A stretch of DNA of 64,000 nt from Schistocerca nitens (lineage: Eukaryota; Arthropoda; Insecta; Orthoptera; Acrididae), in assembly GCF_023898315.1 (NCBI RefSeq), contig NC_064625.1, forward strand, positions 102,720,269-102,784,268, given 5' to 3'. Positions 9,594 through 21,110 of the stretch are shown here, piece by piece; position 1 is the first letter of the stretch; each line of letters opens with the position of its first letter. Both the position numbers and the translations under genes were made by a program. Below the pieces are notes generated by a model. That model saw only the letters and a list, made by a program, of their open reading frames with translations, was not told the DNA's origin and did no database searches.

Positions 9594-10977
9594 CGGGCCT
9601 CCCCCCATGAACCATGGACCTTGCCGTTGGTGGGGAGGCTTGCGTACCTGAACGATGCAGATAGCCGTATCGTAGGTGCAACCACAACGGAGGGGTATGT
9701 GTTGAGAGGCCAGACAAACGTGTGGTTCCTGAAGAGGGGCAACAGCCTTTTCAGTAGTAGCAGGGGCAACAGTCTGGATGACTGACTGATCTGGCCTTGT
9801 AACAGTAACCAAAACGGCCTTGCTGTGCTGGTACTGCCAACGGCAGAAAGCAAGGGGAATCTACAGCCGTAATTTTTCCCGAGGGCAATCAGCTTTACTG
9901 TATGGATAAATGATGATGGCGTCCTCTTGGGTAAAATATTCCGGAGGTAAAATAATCCCCCATTCTGATCTCCGGCCGGGGACTACTCAGGAGTACGTTG
10001 TTGTCAGGAGAAACCAGATGGCAGTTATAAGGGTAGAGGGACATGAAAGGGAAGCAGTGGATGGGAAGGGAGTGAGACAGGGTTGTAGCCTCTCCCCGAT
10101 GTTTTCAATCTGTATATTGAGCATGCAGTACAGGAAACAAAAGAAAAATTCGGAATAGGTATTAAAATTCATACAGAAGAAAGAAAAACTTTGAGGTTCG
10201 CCGATGACATTGTAATTCTGTCAGAGACAGCAAAGGACTTGGAAGAGCAGTTGAACGGAATGGACAGTATTTTGAAAGGAGGATATAAGACGAACATCAA
10301 CAAAAGCAAAACGCGGTTAATGGAATGTTGTCGAATGAAGTCGTGTGATGCTGAGGGAATTAGATTAGGAAATGAGACACTTAAAGTAGTAAAGGAGTTT
10401 TGCTATTTGGGGAGCAAAATAACTGAAGATGGTCGAAGTAGAGAAGATATAAAATGTAGATTGGCAATGGCAAGGAAATCGTATCTGAAGATGACAAATT
10501 TGTTAACATCGAGTATTGATTTAAGTGTCAGGAAGTTGTTTCTGAAAGTATTTGTATGGAGTGTAGCCATGTATGGAAGTGAAATATGGACGATAACCAG
10601 TTTGGACAAGAAGAGAATAGAAGCTTTCGAAATGTGGTGCTACAGAAGAATGCTGAAGATTAGATGGGTATATGACATAACTAATGAGGAGGTATTGAAT
10701 AGAATTGGGGATAAGAGGAGTTTGTGGCACAACTTGACAAGAAGTAGGGACCGGTTGGTAGGACATGTTCTGAGGCAACAAGGGATCACAAATTTAGCAT
10801 TGGAAGGCAGCGTGGAGGTTAAGAATCGTAGAGGGAGACCAAGAGATGAATACACTAAGCAGATTCAGAAGGATGTAGGTTGCAGTAAGTACTGGGAGAT
10901 GAAGAAGCTTGCACAGGATAGAGTAGCATGGAGAGCTGCATCGAACCAGTCTCAGGACTGAAGACCACAACAAGAAC
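9594..10977 (+). mobile_element. LINE-B deletion derivative (5' leader joined to RT)
   Basis: 9598-10000 is the non-coding 5' leader of the RTE-like family; the same leader is at 63692-63890. At about 10005 it jumps directly into RT (gaaaccagatggcagttata). The endonuclease and N-terminal RT present at 55747-56780 are missing. The 3' end is the family's ctgaagaccacaacaagaac. Confidence 0.85.
10005..10961 (+). pseudogene. RTE-like reverse transcriptase, N-terminally deleted
   Basis: About 10008-10110 encodes RNQMAVIRVEGHEREA and GVRQGCSLSP. One frameshift lies between there and 10191, where 256 codons open: RFADDIVILSETAKDLEEQL. FADD is the intact catalytic RT motif. FCYLGSKITEDGRS, LFLKVFVWSVAMYG, IEAFEMWCYRRMLKIRW and the end WRAASNQSQD match the other LINE-B copies. 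RTE proteins normally start with an apurinic-type endonuclease, which is absent. Confidence 0.85.
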
Positions 10978-11259
10978 AAGTAGTTCTAGGGGACTGAAGG
11001 CCTCAGATGTTAAGTCCCATAGGGCTCAGAGCCATTTGAACCATTATGTGTCGCAGTGTTGCCACCAGTAACGTTTTAATCTTCGTATTACGATGTACAT
11101 GCAACATCTTGTCCCATTTACTCTGTGCAGTCTTTCTCGGCCATCCCACAACTAAGATTTGTTGCAAATATTAGCAGTAATTTCAGTGCCACGAAATGGG
11201 CACCAGCCAGCTACTGCTCCCGTGCACTGCTGATCCTGACATCGACTGTTCGCTTACAG

Positions 11260-11428
11260 GAACGAGAAGTTCTACACGTGCTGCGACGAGCCGTACCTCG
11301 ACATCACGTTCAACATCACGATGCGCCGCAAGACGCTCTTCTACACGGTGAACATCATCATCCCCTGCATGGGCATCTCGTTCCTCACCGTGCTCACCTT
11401 CTACCTGCCCTCCGACAGCGGGGAGAAG
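11260..11428 (+). CDS. nAChRα1-like: nAChR alpha exon a: loop C, M1, start of M2 region
   Basis: The acceptor is cgcttacag|g and the donor is gagaag|gtaagt. The first base completes a split codon, and 56 full codons follow, starting [19 protein letters not shown] is the vicinal-cysteine signature of loop C of the agonist site in alpha subunits. FNITMRR carries a potential N-glycosylation sequon just before M1. M1 is the hydrophobic run from TLFYTV to FYLP and contains IIIPCMG. The exon ends in SDSGEK, at the cytoplasmic mouth of M2, where the GE pair belongs to the cation-selectivity region. The exon is GC-rich against AT-richer flanks. Entry phase 2, exit phase 0. Confidence 0.95.
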
Positions 11429-11930
11429 GTAAGTGTTTAAAAAAAAGCCACAGCAGCAGCAAGCGCTAGTCAGAAAGTAATTTCTCCTACCCTATTTCTC
11501 CCTCATGGTAATTCAGGATTCACGAATCTGGCCCACTTTCGGAAACTTTCTTCTACAACCCACTATTGTAACAGCGTCCTACATCAACGGATGACAGCAC
11601 TGTTCACGTTTAAAAAATAACCAAAATTGACGTATGTACAAAACAGCGTTCAGCAGTTGAATTTATTACTTCAGAAGGTGAAACGGTCAGTTGTGTTCCT
11701 GAAACGCTGAACAAGGTGTTTGGAGACGTTACAGTGGACGTCAGCACTTTAGCAATATGGGTGTTTTCAACTGGAAGCGGAGTGCCCAGACAGCGACTGC
11801 AGTCACGTCACACAACATCCAGCATGGAGACCGAATCATCCACCACTGCACCACCAGACTTCCATCTCAACCTATAAGAGTGTTGTCTGTTCTTTCGCAC
11901 ATGTTCGAGAGAATAGGCACCACTCATATA
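11429..11930. other. Start of intron after exon a, nothing recognised
   Basis: 500 bp between the exon and the Tc1-2 element. 11620-11760 (tgacgtatgtacaaaacagcg...) looks like repeat sequence but I could not assign it. Confidence 0.4.
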
Positions 11931-12001
11931 CACTACTGGCCATTAAAATTGCTACACCAAGAAGAAATGCAAATGATAAACGGGTATTCATTGGACAAAT
12001 A

Positions 12002-13359
12002 CAGGGTGATTCAAAAAGAATACCACAACTTTAGGAATTTAAAACTCTGCAACGACAAAAGGCAGAGCTAAGCACTATCTGTCGGCGAATTAAGGGAGCT
12101 ATAAAGTTTCACTTAGTTGTACATTTGTTCGCTTGAGGCGCTGTTGACTAGGCGTCAGCGTCAGTTGATGCTAAGATGGCGACCGCTCAACAGAAAGCTT
12201 TTTGTGTTATTGAGTATGGCAGAAGTGAATCGACGACAGTTGTTCAGCGTGCATTTCGAACGAAGTATGGTGTTAAACCTCCTGATAGGTGGTGTATTAA
12301 ACGTTGGTATAAACAGTTTACAGAGAATGGGTGTTTGTGCAAAGGGAAAAGTTCTGGACGGCCGAGAACGAGTGATGAAAATGTAGCACGCATCCAGCAA
12401 GCATTTGTTCGCAGCCCAGGAAAATCGACTCGCAGAGCTAGCAGAGAGCTGCAAATTCCACAATCAACTGTATGGAGATTCCTACGAAAGAGGTTAGTTA
12501 TGAAACCTTAACGTCTGAAATTGGTTCAAGCACTGTCTGCAGCTGATAAGATTAAAAGAATCGATTTCTGTGATTTTATCCTTGCTCAAATGGAAACAGA
12601 TGAATCTTTCGTTTCAAAGATTGTGTTTAGTGATGAAGCAACTTTCCACACTAACGGGAAAGTCAACCGTCACAATGTCTGTATATGGGGCACTGAGAAT
12701 CCGCGGGAAACAACTCAGTATGAACGTGACTCGCCTAAGGTGAACGTTTTCTCTGCCATTTCAGCCAATAAAGTTTTTGGTCCCTTTTTCTTCGAAGGTG
12801 CTACTGTAACTGGACTACAGTATCTGGAGATGTTAGAGAATTGGCTGTTCCCTCAGCTCGAACAAGAAGCACAACAATTCATATTTCAGCAGGATGGAGC
12901 GCCACCACATTGGCACTTATCTGTCCGTAACTACCTGAACGTCAACTACCCGAGGCGATGGATCGGCCGCCAGGCAGCCCGTGACAGAGCACTTCATCAC
13001 TGGCCTCCAAGAAGCCCTGATCTTACCCCCTGCGATTTTTTCTTATGGGGGTATGTTAAGGATATGGTGTTTCGGCCACCTCTCCCAGCCACCATTGATG
13101 ATTTGAAACGAGAAATAACAGCAGCTATCCAAACTGTTAAGCCTGATATGCTACAGAGAGTGTGGAACGAAATGTTGTATCGGGTTGATATTGCTCGAGT
13201 GTCTGGAGGGGGCCATATTGAACATCTCTGAACTTTTTTTTGAGTGAAAAAAAACCTTTTTAAATACGCTTTGTAATGATGTATAACAGAAGGTTATATT
13301 ATGTTTCTTTCATTAAATACACATTTTTAAAGTTGTGGTATTCTTTTTGAATCACCCTG
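12002..13359 (+). mobile_element. Mariner-like element with 46-residue D-D spacing, nested in Tc1-2
   Basis: TIRs CAGGGTGATTCAAAAAGAAT and the inverse of gaatcaccctg, TSD TA (12000-12001, 13360-13361). Length 1358 bp with one transposase frame. It lies in the TIR-proximal part of Tc1-2. Confidence 0.93.
12176..13231 (+). pseudogene. Mariner-like transposase with one nonsense codon
   Basis: The frame is continuous from MATAQQKAFCVIEYGRSEST at 12176 to the final IEHL at 13231, except for one TAA at 12509-12511 after RLVMKP. The N-terminus holds an HTH (RTKYGVKPPDRWCIKRWY) and GRPRTS, then a second HTH (RRASRELQIPQSTVWRFLRK). Catalytic Asp are in VFSDEATFH, FQQDGAPPHW (codon 12893) and LTPCDFFLWGYVKD (codon 13034), which leaves 46 residues between the last two. 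All three acids are present, so the stop is the only visible defect. Confidence 0.9.
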
Positions 13360-13385
13360 TATATTATACTAGAACTGACATCTGA

Positions 13386-14185
13386 TTACATTTTCAGGCA
13401 ATTTCGGTGCATAGACCCTGAGAAATCAGTACCCATAATAACCACCTCTGGCCGTAATAACGGCCTTGAAACGCATGGGCATTGAGTCAAACAGAGCTTG
13501 GATGCAGCTTGAAAATGATACCGCAGTTCATCAAGAGTAGTAACTGGCGTATTGTGACGAGCCAGTTGCTCGGCCAACATTGACCAGACGTTTTCAATTG
13601 GTGAGAGATCTGAAGAATGGACTGACCAGGGCAGCAGTCGAACATTTTCTGTATACAGAAAGGCCCGTACAGGACCTGCAACATGCGGCGTGCATTATAC
13701 TGCTGAAATGTAGGGTTTCGCAGGGAGCGACTGAAGGGTAGAGCCACGGCTCGTAACACAGCTGAAATGTAACGTCCGCTATCCAAAGTGCCGTCAGTGC
13801 GAACGAGAGGTCACCGAGACGTGTAACCAATGACACCCAATACCATCACGCCGGGTGATACGCCAGTATGGCAATGATGAATACACGCTTCCAATGTGCG
13901 TTCACCGCGATGTCGCCAAACACCGATGCGACCATCATGTTGCTGTAAACAGAACCTAGATTCATGCGAAAAAATGACGTTTTGCCATTCGTGCACCCAG
14001 GTTCGTCGTTGAGTACACCATCGCAGGCGCTCCTGTCTGTGATGCAGCGTCAAGGGTAACCGCAGCCACGGTCTCCGAGCTGATATTCCATGCTGCTGCA
14101 AACTTCGTCGAACTGTTCGTGCAAATGGTTGTTGTCTTGCAAACGTTCCCTTGTGTGAATGCTCTGAAAAGCTAATCATTTGCAT
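13386..14185 (-). pseudogene. Tc1-2 transposase, N-terminally deleted
   Basis: Minus-strand pieces read QHGISARRPWLRLPLTLHHR, VHEWQNVIFSHESRFCL (first catalytic Asp position reads His), RHRGERTLEACIHH, then in other frames ISAVLRAVALPFSRSL and LSPIENVWSMLAEQLARHN, where the Glu of the DDE triad is present. It has several frameshifts, and the DNA-binding HTH is gone. Confidence 0.85.
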
Positions 14186-14270
14186 ATCATACCATCTTCT
14201 TCCTGTCGGCTAAATTTTGCGTCTGTAGCACGTCATCTTCGTGGTGTAGGAATTTTCATGGCCAGTAGTG

Positions 14271-14719
14271 TATATAGCACCACCCGCGACCTTTTTAACG
14301 TTTCTTTAAAATTTACACAAAATCCAGTCACGTTTCTACCTTATCCGATGCCAGCACTTCTAAAACACAAAATTGTACTGTTTATATAGGATGGGTCTGG
14401 AGACTTTTTGTTTGCTGTCCTACGTTCCCATGCTGGGGTGAGTTTTAGCTGCAAATTGCTTTGAGATAGGTTCCATGAATATAAATGAACTATATGCATT
14501 CCTTAGGGCGTCATGTGATTTGCTTTTTTTTCGGAAAGGATATTGTTCAATATACAGATAGGCGAACGTGTCAGTGTTTGAGGTCGCCAGATCGGGTTGA
14601 GACAGTGCAGTGTTAATGCGGGGTAACTGATTTAAATCCCTGTAGTGAAACAAATTCGGTTAGTCGAGGGAGGAGAGTTGCTTTCTAGCGGCGAAACTGC
14701 CTCAGATACTAAACCTCTC
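14271..14719. other. Intron, nothing recognised
   Basis: AT-rich sequence between Tc1-2 and SINE-C. No feature recognised. Confidence 0.45.
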
Positions 14720-15063
14720 CGTCTTCGTAGCTGAGTGGTTGGTGCGCCTGCCTATCATGGGAGGAGGACCCGGGTTCAAGTCCCGGTACCGTGGCAGTTT
14801 TTCCTTTTTGGGAGGACTGGGATAGGGTGTACATAGTGTCATGCCATCATGCCAACTAAGGCGCTACTCGAGGAAGAAGTAGCTGCTCCGAGGTCTGGTC
14901 TGAAAAGCTGGCAGTGGCCAGTGGAGGGGGGGGGGGGGGAGGAGCAGTGTGCTGAGCACATTCCCCTCCAGTATCATATCCGAATGATGTCACATGGCAA
15001 AGAGTGCTTCGATCCTGCATGCACGTACCGAATCTCTCTATGGAGACCTTCACCGCACATGTA
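14720..15063 (+). mobile_element. SINE-C copy with tRNA-like head
   Basis: gtcttcgtagctgagtggtt (A box) and gggttcaagtcccggtacc (B box) form a tRNA-like head at 14720-14792. The body runs through ggaggactgggatagggtgt, a G run at 14927-14940 and gtgtgctgagcacattcccc. The right end is directly against the next transposon. Confidence 0.75.
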
Positions 15064-15177
15064 CAGGGTGGTCCAATTGATTGTGACCGGGACAAATACC
15101 TCACGAAATAAGCATCAAACGGAAAAACTACAAACAACGAAACTCGTCTAGCTTGAAGGGGGAAACCAGATGGCGCT

Positions 15178-15401
15178 ACACTGGACTCGCATTCCGGAGG
15201 ACGACGGTTCAATCCCGTCTCCAGCCATCCTGATTTAGGTTTTCCGTGATTTCCCTAAATCGTTTCAGGCAAATGCCGGGATGGTTCCCTTGAAAGGGCA
15301 CGGCCGATTTCCTTCCCGATCCTTCCCTAACCCGAGCTTGCGCTCCGTCTCTAATGACCTCGTTGTCGACGGGACGTTAAACACTAACCACCACCACCCA
15401 C
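15178..15401 (+). mobile_element. SINE-E copy, 5' truncated
   Basis: It starts acactggactcgcattccgg and ends accaccaccaccc. The B-box-like ggttcaatcccgtctcc is present and the A-box side is missing. TSD atggcgct (15170-15177 and 15402-15409). Confidence 0.9.
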
Positions 15402-15661
15402 ATGGCGCTATGGTTGGTCCGCTAAATGGCGCTGCCATAGGTCAAACGGATATCAACTGCGTTTTTTTTTAAAATAGGAACCCCCATTTTTATTACATAT
15501 TCGTGTAGTACGTCAGGAAATATGAATCTTCTAGTTGGACCACTTTTTTCGCTTTCTGATAGATGGCTCTATAACAATCACAAACGTATAAGTACGTGGT
15601 ATCACGTAACATCCCGCCAGTGCGGACGGGATTTGCTTCGTGATACATTACCCGTGTTAAA

Positions 15662-16660
15662 ATGGACCGTTTACCAATTGCGGAAAAGGTCGATATCGTG
15701 TTCATGTATGGCTATTGTGATCAACATGCCCAACGGGGCTGTGCTATGTATGCTGCTCGGTATCCTGGACGACATCATCCAAGTGTCCGGACCGATCGCC
15801 GGATAGTTACGTTATTTAAGGATACAGGAAGTGTTCAGCCACATGTGAAGCGTCAACCACGACCTGCAACAAATGATGATGCCCAAGTAGGTGTTTCAGC
15901 TGCTGTCGCGGCTAATCCGTACATCAGTTGCAGACAAATTGCGCGACAATCGTGAATCTCAAAAACGTCGGTGTTGGCAATGCTACATCAACATCGATTG
16001 CACCCTTACCATATTTCTATGCACCAGCAATTGCATGACGACGACTTTGAACGTCGTGTACAGTTCTGCCACTGGGCACAAGAGAAATTACGGGACGATG
16101 ACAGAGTTTTTGCACGCGTTCTATGTAGCGACGAAGCGTCATTCACCAACAGCGATAACGTGAACCGGCATAATATGCACTATTGGGCAACGGAAAATCC
16201 ACGATGGCTGCGACAAGTGGAACATTAGCGACCTTGGCGTGTTAATGTATGCTGCGGCATTATGGGAGGAAGTATAATTGGCCGCCATTTTATCGATGGC
16301 AATCTAAATGGTGCAATGTATGCTGATTTCCTACGTAATGTTCTACCGATGTTACTACAAGATGTTTCACTGCATCTCAGAATGGCGATGTGCTTCCAAC
16401 ATGATGGATGTCCGGCACATGGCTCGCGTGCGGTTGAAACGGTATTGAATAGCATATTTCAGGACAGGTGGATTGGTCGTCGAAGCACCATACCATGGCC
16501 CGCACGTTCACCGCATCTGACGTCCCCTTATTACTTTCTGTGTGGAAAGTTGAAGGATATTTGCTATCGTGATCCATCGACAATGCGCTGACGCATGTTG
16601 TCAATGCATGTGCCAACATTACGGAAGGCGAACTATTCGCTGTTGAGAGGAATGTCGTTA
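15662..16660 (+). pseudogene. Mariner-like (DD41D-type) transposase, inactivated
   Basis: MDRLPIAEKVDIVFMYGYCD starts at 15662. A stop occurs at 15953 and the frame resumes with KTSVLAMLHQHRLHP, FERRVQFCHWAQEKLRDD, CSDEASFTNSDNVNRHN, another stop and FQHDGCPAH. The last catalytic position, 41 residues after the second Asp, reads Tyr (LTSPYYFLCGKLKD), whereas copy 2 has Asp. It is dead by stops and by loss of the third acid. Confidence 0.88.
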
Positions 16661-17166
16661 CACGTTGACGGACATCCTTTTGAGCATTTATTGCATTAAT
16701 GTGGTATTTACAGGTGATCGCGCTGTAACAGCATGCGTCCTCAGAAATGATAAGTTCACAAAGGTACAAGTATCACATTGGAACAACCGAAATAAAATGT
16801 TCAAAAGTACCTACGTTCTGTATTTTAGCTTAAAAAAACTTACCTGTTACCAGCTGTTCGTCTAAAATTGTGAGCCACATGTTTGTGACTACTACAGCGC
16901 CATCTATCACAAAGCGAAAAAAGTGGTCCAACTGAGACTTTCATGTTTATTTACGTACTAAACGAATATGTAATAAAAAAGGGGGTTCATATTTTAAAAA
17001 ACGCAGTTGATATCCGTTCGACCTATGGCAGCGCCATCTAGCGGGCCAACCATAGCGCCATCTGGTTTCCCCCTTCAAGCCAGATAAGTTTCGTTCTTTT
17101 TAGGTTTTTCGTTTGACTCTTATTTCGTGAGACATTTGGCCCGGTCACTATCAATGGACCACCCTG

Positions 17167-17434
17167 AATAAGACACTTTTCGCTCGATTCATCAGGTAGG
17201 TGTGTATGAAGGTCGTCATGCAACATTGTGCTTTTCGAGGAGAATGAAAATCGTAACTATACAAGGAGAGTGAAAATAACTACCCACCCGGAAAGAGAGA
17301 GCAGCACGGGTTTCGAAAACTGGTGACGCGAATCCCAACTTTTGGTCCTGACATAGGTATTCCAAAGGACCTCCGTAATAATTGGCCATATATATTATAT
17401 AGGCTTCAGCAACCAGACTAAGTCGACATAAAAG
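17167..17434. other. Intron, nothing recognised
   Basis: No recognisable feature. Confidence 0.4.
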
Positions 17435-17570
17435 TTAGAGTATTGTGCCGCGTCATATTGTAAAATACGGTACTGGACAAACCAACGTTTTCGCCACGGC
17501 TACAGCGTCGCCGAAACGTTGGTTTACCCAGCATAGTTTTTTTACATTATGACGCTCTACGGTACTCAAA
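17435..17570. repeat. Imperfect palindrome, about 130 bp
   Basis: gagtattgtgccgcgtcat at the left pairs with the inverse of gacgctctacggtactc at the right. The core AAACCAACGTTTTCG pairs with CGAAACGTTGGTTT around ccacggctacagcgt. There is no coding content. The gcgaaaacg core resembles the Penelope-linked motifs noted elsewhere. Confidence 0.75.
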
Positions 17571-17764
17571 AAACTTTTATGTCGAATGGCCAGAAAATTA
17601 TTTCCTGCACGTCATTACAAAAGTGATTATTAAGAAAAATTTATCATTCGGAAACTACCTGCAACAAGATAGCCTCCAGAACTGTTCAACCACAATTGCA
17701 ACTTCCAGCATGGACAAGGGACTTCACCTGATGATACATATGAGAAAAATTACCGTTACAGCTA

Positions 17765-17835
17765 TATGTTGAGAATGGCTTTATTTTATCACACAACTAG
17801 TTTCGACGACACATTACCGCCATCCTCAGGCCCTT
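17765..17835 (-). repeat. Left member of an inverted repeat pair around LINE-A
   Basis: tgagaatggctttattttat and ...cacaactagtttcg, ...ccgccatcctcagg are the reverse complement of 22617-22690. The two copies are about 85% alike by eye and flank LINE-A copy 2. Confidence 0.75.
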
Positions 17836-18656
17836 CTTACCAAGGAGCAATAACTCAACGCCAATATTCGAAAACTAAACAACTATACAACAAGGAACAC
17901 ACAAAATTATGGTTCTCTAACGTTTTAGTTCAAGTACACATCTACATCTACATGGATGCAATGCAAATCACATTTAAGTGCCTGGCAGAGAGTTCATCGA
18001 ACCATCTTCACAATTCTATATTATTTCAATCTCGTATAGCGCGCGGAAAGAACGAACACCTATATCTTTCCGTATGAGCTCTGATTTCCCTTATTTTATC
18101 ACGATAATCATTTCTCCCTGTGTAAGTCGGTGTCAAAAAATATCGCATTCAGAGGAGAAAGTTGGTGATTGGAATTTCGTGAGAAGATTCCGCCGCAACG
18201 AAAAAGCCTTTGTCCACCCCAAATCCTGTATCATCTCAGTGACACGCTCTCCCTTATTTCGCGATAATAAAAAACGTGCTGCCCTTCTTTACACTTTTTC
18301 GATGTAGTCCGTCTGTCCTATCTGGTAAGGATCCCACATCGCACAGAAGTATTCTAAAAGATGACGGACAAGTGTAGTTCAGTCAGTCTCCTTGTTAGAT
18401 CTGTTACATTTTCTAAGTGTCCTGCCAATAACACACAGTCTTTGGTTAGCCTACCCCTCAACATTTTCTATGTGTTCCTTCCAATTTAAGTTGTCCGTAA
18501 TTGTAATTCCTAGGTATTTGGTTGAATTTACCGCCTTTAGATTTGGCTTATTTACCATGTAACCGAAGTTTAACGGATTCCTTTTAGCACTCATGTGGAT
18601 GACCTCACACTTTTCGTTATTTAGGGTCAACTGCCAATTTTAGCACCATACAGATA

Positions 18657-20480
18657 TCATTTCCAAATGGTTTTGCAATTTTTTTGCTCTTCCGATGACT
18701 TTGTTAGTCGATAAATGACAGCGTCATCTGCAAACAGCCTAAGACGGCTGCTCAGATTGTCTCCAAAATCGTTTATATAGATAACGAACAGCAAGGGGCC
18801 TGTAGTATTACCCTGGGGAACGCCAGAAAGCGCTTCTCTTTTACTCGATGACTTTTCGTCAATTACTACGAACTGTGAACTCTCTGACAGGAATTCACGA
18901 ATCCAGTCACATAACTGAGACGATACTCCATATGCACGCAATTTCACTACAAGCCGCTTGTGTGGTACAGAGTCCGTAAATCCAGAAATACGGAATCAAT
19001 CTGAAATCCCCTGTCAATAGCATTCAACACTTCATGCGAGTAAAGAGCTAGATGTGTTTCACAAGAACGATGTTTTCTAAATCGGTGTTGACCGTGTGTC
19101 AGTACACCGTTTTCTTCGCAGTAATTCATAATGTTCGAACAGTATCGGTTCCAAAATCCTTCTGCATATCGACGTCAATGATATGGGCCTGTAATTTACT
19201 CCTACTACCTTTCTTGTATATTGGTGTGACCTGTGCAACTTTTCAGTCTTTGGATACGGATCTTTCATCGAGCGAACGGTTGTCGATGATTCTTACGTAT
19301 GGAGCTATTGCATTAGCATACTCTGAAAGGAACCTAATTGGTATACAGTCTGGACCAGAAGACTTGCTTTTATTAAGTGATTTAAGTTGCTTCACTACAC
19401 CGACGATGTTTACTTCTACGTTACTCATGTTGACAGTTGCTCTTGATTCGAATTCTGGAATATTTACTTCGTCTTCTTTTGTGAAGCCATTTCGGAAGAC
19501 TTTGTTCAGTAACTCTACTTTAGCAGCACTGTCTTCGATAGTATCTCCATTGCTATCACGCAGAGAAGGCATCGATTGTGTTTTGCTGCTAGCATACTTC
19601 ACATACGACCAGAATCTGTTTGGATTTTCTGCCGGGTTTCGAGACAAAATTTCGTTGTGGAAACTGTTATAAGCATCTCCCATTAAAGTCAGCGCCAAAT
19701 TTCCAGCTTCTGTTAAAGGTCGCCAATCTTGAGGATTTTGCCTCCGTTTAAATTTGGAATGTTTTATTCGTTGTTTCTGCAACAGTTTTCGGACCCCTTT
19801 TGTTTACCAAGGACAATCAGCTCCGTCTTTTGTTAATTTATTTGGTATAAATCTCTCAATTGCTGCCGATTCCGTTTCTTTGAATTCAAACCACATCTGG
19901 TCTGCACTTATATTGTTCATTTGCAGGAAGTGGAGATGGTCTCTGAGGAATGCATCAAGTGAATTTTTATCTGCTTTCATGAACTGGTATATTTTTCCTT
20001 TATTTCTGGAGGATTTTGGGGTTACAATATTCAATCTCGCTATTACAACCCTGTGTTCACTAATCGCTGTATCTGTTTTGATGACCGTTATTAACTCAGG
20101 ATTATTTTTGCTAAGAGGTCAAGTGTGTTTTCACAACCGTTTACTATTCGCGTGGGCTCGTGAACTAACTGCTCGAAATAATTTCAGAGAATGCGTTTAA
20201 AACAACTTCGGATGATGTTTTATGTGTACCTCCGGAATTAAACATGTATTTTCGCCAACATTTCGAGGGTAAATTAAAGTCACACCGTTAAGTTCTTCGC
20301 AAAAATTTCAGCTGAGCTTATATCCGGCTTTAGCCAGCTTTCAGTGCCTATAACGATTTGAGCATCAGTGCGTTCTATTAGCGCTTGTAGCTCTGGTACT
20401 TTCCGAACACAGCTACTACAGTTTACAACTGTTATACCGATGGTCCCCGTATCTGCGTTCTTCCTGTGTTCGGCCTGCAC
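18657..20480 (-). pseudogene. LINE-A ORF2 relic: endonuclease and reverse transcriptase
   Basis: From right to left: VVNCSSCVRKVPELQALIER and QIVIGTESWLKPDISSAEIF (endonuclease start), a gap where the catalytic middle is deleted, then the linker SRNKGKIYQFMKADKNSLD, NPNRFWSYVKYASSKTQSMP and SKSSGPDCIPIRFLSEYANA. RT motifs are NYRPISLTSICRRILEPILF, HRFRKHRSCETHLALYSHE, VFLDLRT (catalytic Asp retained), SGVPQGNTTGPLLFVIYIND and LRLFADDAVIY with an intact FADD. At least four frameshifts separate them. Confidence 0.88.
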
Positions 20481-20983
20481 CCTTTGTGGCTAAAGCCCTT
20501 TTTGTGTTTCCCCGAGACCCTCTAACCTAAAAAACCGCCCAGTCCACACCACACAACCCCTGCTACCCGTGTAGCCGCCTCCTGCGTATAGTGGACACCT
20601 GACCTATTCAGCAGAACCCAAAACCCAACCACCCTTTGGCGCAAGTCGAGGAATCTGCAGCCTAAACGGTCGCCCATTCGGCTCTGTACCAGAGGTTCGC
20701 AATCGGTCCTTTCGACTATGCTACAATTGGTCAGCTCTGCTTTCATCTCGCAAGCAAGACTGGCAGCCTTAACCATTTCTGATAGCCGCTCCAAAGTGAG
20801 ACACATCATTGGTACCGACGTGAGCAACCACCTGCAGTTGGCTGCACCCTGTGCTCTTCATGGCATCCGTAAGTAACGGTTACACGTCTGGAATTAAACC
20901 ACCTGGTATGCACTCGGAGTGCACACTAGTTTTCTTTCCTTTCTTGAAAGCCATGTCCCTAAGAAGCTCTATAATGTGCCTAA

Positions 20984-21110
20984 CTATCAATAATCCCACC
21001 CTCTGTGATTGTCCAGATCTTAAATGGCTGAGATGTTTCCTGAGCTCCCAACTATCAATAATCCCACCTTCTACGATTGTCCAGATGTTACAGGCTGAGA
21101 TGTTTCCTCT
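20984..21110. repeat. Tandem duplication of about 67 bp in LINE-A ORF1
   Basis: aactatcaataatcccaccc...gatgtttcct (20984-21042) is repeated at 21051-21108 with a few substitutions, in the region just left of the reversed insert. Confidence 0.85.

Larger units (their letters stand above)
9453..11044 (+). mobile_element. SINE-A copy split by LINE-B
   Basis: The head and first part are at 9453-9593 (gccggccgcggtggccgagc...) and the tail at about 10978-11044 (ttctaggggactgaaggcc...gaaccatt). The middle is a LINE-B derivative. A short duplication of agttct is at the break. Confidence 0.9.
11931..14270 (-). mobile_element. Tc1-2 element hosting a mariner-like insertion
   Basis: TIRs CACTACTGGCCATTAAAATT and inverse CACTACTGGCCATGAAAATT, flanked by TA (11929-11930, 14271-14272). 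The minus-strand transposase is partial. A second transposon occupies 12002-13359. Net length is 980 bp, shorter than an intact Tc1, because the N-terminal part of the transposase is deleted: the TIR side near 14155 (gcattcacacaag) joins directly to ggaacgtttgcaag. Confidence 0.92.
15064..17166 (+). mobile_element. DD41D mariner-like element, copy 1
   Basis: It starts CAGGGTGGTCCAATTGATTG after TA and ends ggaccaccctg. The inverted ends are long, about 150 bp, and include aagggggaaaccagatggcgc. The base pair after the right end is AA instead of TA. A SINE-E is inserted near the left end. Net length about 1.87 kb. Copy 2 is at 38807-40872. Confidence 0.9.

Noticed and set aside
11125..11469. 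114-codon + frame overlapping exon a
   Set aside because: Wrong frame; the receptor frame through 11260-11428 matches nAChR exactly.
14720..14795. tRNA gene at the SINE-C head
   Set aside because: It is tRNA-like, but it is followed by the SINE-C body seen at 4362-4560 and lacks a clean acceptor stem.
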